NCBI RefSeq assembly: GCF_020400605.1
Contig: NZ_JAINRD010000004.1
Coordinates: 415,312 to 479,311 of the forward strand
Length of the DNA: 64,000 bases
Direction of reading: 5' to 3'
DNA from: Streptomyces aculeolatus
GTDB taxonomy: Bacteria > Actinomycetota > Actinomycetes > Streptomycetales > Streptomycetaceae
Made by a program: the position numbers and the translations under genes. The notes beneath the pieces are model-generated. The model ran no database searches. It was not told where the DNA came from and worked only from the letters and a program-made list of their open reading frames with translations. Shown here in pieces: positions 61,410 to 64,000 of the stretch. Each line of letters starts with the position of its first letter. Position 1 is the stretch's first letter.

Positions 61410-62587
61410 TGGCATCGGCCACCGCGCCGAACTCGGCGGGTTCTCCCCTGCCGAAGGCCGATGTTCTCGCGCTGGGAGCGAACAGATTCCGCCGGGCGAT
61501 GTTCGCCATCGCCCGCGAGGCGGACAGGGCACTCGACAGCGCCAGCTACGGCCGCATCGCTCATGCCGCCGCCGCTGCCGCTCTCGCCCGCCGCGACCAA
61601 GCAGCCATCAAGGCGTACGCCGAGGAACTCGCCCCGTACGCGGATGCACTGCTCGCTACTGCCCGGCAGTCCCTCGACGAGCTGCCGCCGGCACGGCACC
61701 TCGCCGACTGGCGCAGGCTGCTGGAGGTCCTCGACACGTCCACCGCGACGATCCACCGGGCCCTGGAACACCCCGCCGACCCCGGTTCTGCGGCCGAACG
61801 CGCTCAGCACAAGGCCCTGTGGCCGCACCTGGCCGTCTGGGCGGAGCACGGCTCGATCGCCACCGTCCTCGCCCGCCGGCAGCAGCGGCCCCCCGTCACA
61901 CTGACCGGCGAGGAACAGCATCCCTCCAGCGAAGCGGTCCACGACGCCCTGCGGCGCGGCGAGTTGGAGCTGACCGACTCCTGGTACGCCGCCGACGGCC
62001 AGCAGATCACCCTCGCCCTCCTGGCCGACAGCAGCAACCTGCCCGTCGTCGCGCTCCGCGGCGACCCGGATACCCCGACCTGCCAGGTCATCGGCCGCTA
62101 CCCACACGAGTACGCGGCCATGCAGGCGCTGCCTCAACCGGTCCCCGCCGGGGTCCTCGACCCGAGGTCCTCCCGCTTCAACCGCCCGCCGCCGGCACCC
62201 GAGGTGCCGCTGCAACGGCTCATCCGGGACGTCGTCGAGGCCCAGGAGGCGCCGGACGCGGCCAACGCGGTGCTCGGTGCCACCAGCAGCGGCTACGAGG
62301 CAGGGTCCATGGTGCGCCTGCAGGAACTCCTGGAGACCGCGAGCCGGTTCGCCGCCGCGCTTCAGACGGCGCGGGGCCGGGAGATCGCCGCCCGTCTTGC
62401 CGCCGCCGGCCGGCACCTCGGGTTCCTGACGGGCGAAGTCCGCGAGGCCGCTGAGGACCTCGCCGCCACCGTCGCGGTGCTCCCGCCACAGCGCACCCCC
62501 CAGCCGCACGCCGGCCCGCGGCCGGCCGTGCAGACCACCGCCCCGGCAGCTCCGCCGCCCGCCTCCGCGCCCGCTCCCCGCCGCTAG
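61409..62587 (+). CDS. Hypothetical helical protein
   Basis: A 392-residue protein with ATG in a TGATG overlap. Mostly helical (MFAIAREADRALDSASYGRI, ALARRDQAAIKAYAEELAPY, RLIRDVVEAQEAPDAANAVL). No membrane segment and no family recognised. The tail is Pro/Ala-rich. Similar in character to the helical proteins at 55.9 and 39.7 kb, which suggests a family of element-specific genes. Confidence 0.65.
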   Translation: MASATAPNSAGSPLPKADVLALGANRFRRAMFAIAREADRALDSASYGRIAHAAAAAALARRDQAAIKAYAEELAPYADALLATARQSLDELPPARHLADWRRLLEVLDTSTATIHRALEHPADPGSAAERAQHKALWPHLAVWAEHGSIATVLARRQQRPPVTLTGEEQHPSSEAVHDALRRGELELTDSWYAADGQQITLALLADSSNLPVVALRGDPDTPTCQVIGRYPHEYAAMQALPQPVPAGVLDPRSSRFNRPPPAPEVPLQRLIRDVVEAQEAPDAANAVLGATSSGYEAGSMVRLQELLETASRFAAALQTARGREIAARLAAAGRHLGFLTGEVREAAEDLAATVAVLPPQRTPQPHAGPRPAVQTTAPAAPPPASAPAPRR

Positions 62588-62610
62588 CCCTCCTGCCGAG
62601 AGAACGCCTG

Positions 62611-63876
62611 TTGTCCTTGACCACAACCGCCGCGCCGCGCATCACCTACGGCGCGGTGCTGGGCAGCCCTCACGTGGCCCGGCTCCTGGGCGCCACCCTC
62701 GTCGGCCGCCTGCCCAACGGCATGGCGCCGGTCGCCATCCTCCTGTGGGCCACTACCACCGAAGGCGGCATCGCCTTCGGTGGGCTGCTCAGCGCCGTGT
62801 ACGGGCTGGCGGCCTCACTGGCCCAGCCGGTCAAGGGCCGCCTGATGGACCGCCACGGCCAACCCGCCGTGCACCTGCCGGCCGCGCTGGCCAACTCCAC
62901 GCTCCTGGCAGCCCTTCCCCTGACCGGCTCCTACGGCGGGCCGGCCGCCGCCACGGCGGTCGTCGTGGTCGCCGGCCTGACCACACCCGCCCTGGAAACC
63001 GGACTGCGGGCCCTGTGGCCGAGCGTGCTGCCCGACCCCCATCTGCGGCACGCCGCGCTCGCGCTGGACACCGGCTCGCAAGGACTGCTGTACATCGTGG
63101 GCCCGCCGCTGGCCGCCGCCCTCACCGCCACCCACTCCCCGGCCCTCGCATTGTCCGTCACCGCCGGGCTCGGCCTGGCCGGCGCCGTCGTCGTCGCGTC
63201 CGCGCCGCCGACGCGCCGCTGGCGCCCCGCTCCAACCCTCGACGTAGCGGCCGGGCACGCGCGCCGACTGTCCAACCCCGGGCTGGTGCTGCTGTTCGTC
63301 GCCCTGGTCGGGATCGGATTCGCGATCGGCGCCATGAACGTGTGGGCGCTGGTGATGGCCGAGCGCCACCAGCAGGGCATGCTGTCGGGCACCCTGCCCG
63401 CGGCGTTCTCGGCTGGCAGCTTCCTCAGCGGCCTGATCTACGGACGCCGTGCCTGGCCCGGCACCACCACCAGCCGGTTGACCGTCGCCACCGGCGGGTT
63501 CTGGGCCGGGTGGCTCCCGCTGCTCGCTCTTCCCGGCCCGTACGCGGCCACGGCCGTGATCGTGCTCCCGGGGGCGTGCTTGACCGTCGTGATCGCCTGC
63601 GCCTTTGTGACGACCGACGCGCTCACCCCCGCTGGCCGCACCAGCGAGGCGTATGCGTGGCTGCTGCTGTCGATCGGCACCGGAACCTCCGCCGGCACCG
63701 CCCTGGCCGGCCGCCTCGCCGAGCAGCCCGTCGCCAGCGCCGCCCTTCCCGCCGCCGGCGCCGCGTTCGCGCTGACCGTCCTGCTCACCGCCCGCCGCCG
63801 CCTCGCGACCACCATCGGCTGGCCCCGCCGTGGCCGGCACCGCCGACCGTCGCGGGGCCGTCACCGAGCCCCGTGA
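62611..63876 (+). CDS. MFS transporter
   Basis: A 421-residue protein starting TTG (LSLTTTAAPRITYGAVLGS). About 12 hydrophobic segments. The first loop carries QPVKGRLMDRHGQPAVHLPA. C-terminal basic tail. Likely an exporter of a small molecule. Follows the helical protein by 23 bp, probably the same transcript. Confidence 0.85.
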   Translation: MSLTTTAAPRITYGAVLGSPHVARLLGATLVGRLPNGMAPVAILLWATTTEGGIAFGGLLSAVYGLAASLAQPVKGRLMDRHGQPAVHLPAALANSTLLAALPLTGSYGGPAAATAVVVVAGLTTPALETGLRALWPSVLPDPHLRHAALALDTGSQGLLYIVGPPLAAALTATHSPALALSVTAGLGLAGAVVVASAPPTRRWRPAPTLDVAAGHARRLSNPGLVLLFVALVGIGFAIGAMNVWALVMAERHQQGMLSGTLPAAFSAGSFLSGLIYGRRAWPGTTTSRLTVATGGFWAGWLPLLALPGPYAATAVIVLPGACLTVVIACAFVTTDALTPAGRTSEAYAWLLLSIGTGTSAGTALAGRLAEQPVASAALPAAGAAFALTVLLTARRRLATTIGWPRRGRHRRPSRGRHRAP

Positions 63877-63923
63877 CCACGGCCCCCTCCCCCTGTTTCG
63901 TTCCGCTTTGAGGAGATCTTTAG

Positions 63924-64000
63924 ATGGCTGTTGTTGAACGTGCGGAAAGGCGAGTCAGGCAGCTGCGGTGCGGTGCGGACGCCCTGGAGCATGTCGGCAG
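63924..64000 (+). CDS. Start of a gene (partial)
   Basis: ATG 63924 with GAGGAG 9 bases upstream reads MAVVERAERRVRQLRCGADA and runs off the window. No family can be assigned from 25 residues. Confidence 0.6.
   Translation, partial: MAVVERAERRVRQLRCGADALEHVG

Overview
The window is GC-rich actinomycete DNA. Gene families (WhiB, DUF317, DUF5753 and MmyB-type regulators, PF04672 methyltransferases, SigE-family ECF sigma factor, SCO6880-type conjugation proteins), GTG/TTG starts and many 4-bp start/stop overlaps point to Streptomyces or a close relative. A mobilization module, a conjugation-type secretion operon, a plasmid-like winged-helix gene with internal iterons and a high load of broken insertion sequences suggest a large plasmid, an integrated conjugative element or a plastic chromosome arm. 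No rRNA or tRNA gene and no CRISPR array was seen, and the only housekeeping gene is a displaced rpoA copy.

Layout. 1-9.1 kb: end of an ABC transporter, a DUF5753 protein, a 2H phosphoesterase, a SAM methyltransferase, a four-domain NUDIX protein and two paralogous MmyB-type regulators. 9.1-17.5 kb: non-coding leader, winged-helix protein with iterons inside its own gene, zinc-finger protein, WhiB protein, membrane protein whose tail is a cluster of GGGGACCG repeats, MobC-like protein, MOBP relaxase. 17.5-22 kb: secreted protein, DEDD-only IS110-like protein, DUF317 operon. 22.2-27.2 kb: a second methyltransferase gene broken by two adjacent insertions. 27-34 kb: HNH nuclease, lipoprotein, secreted and hypothetical proteins. 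34-44.3 kb: minus-strand operon-like run (DUF317, ATP-grasp, MFS, HxlR-type regulators, RelE-like protein, DUF4913, DNA methyltransferase). 44.3-52.1 kb: divergent control region and conjugation operon (NlpC/P60 hydrolase, pilin-like peptide, VirB8-like, VirB6/TrbL-like, SCO6880, VirB4-like ATPase). 52.2-54 kb: ECF sigma factor with a membrane partner. 54-64 kb: hypothetical genes, several decayed, an extra full-length rpoA, glycosyltransferase, lipoprotein, MFS.

The most unusual material is a transposon family with TGT...ACA ends, about 53-bp inverted repeats containing repeated sub-motifs, and a 5-bp target duplication (Tn7/Mu/Tn5053-like architecture). One complete 2410-bp copy (22513-24922) has no transposase and carries a 535-residue protein of unknown function. 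A second, solo end (58566-58618) lies just upstream of the extra rpoA gene and inside the remains of another disrupted gene, as if rpoA had been carried as cargo. A second notable system is regulatory: a 15-19-bp site repeated inside the winged-helix gene at 10.8 kb recurs as a perfect palindrome in the divergent promoter region of the conjugation operon at 44.47 kb, which links a putative replication or copy-control protein to transfer.
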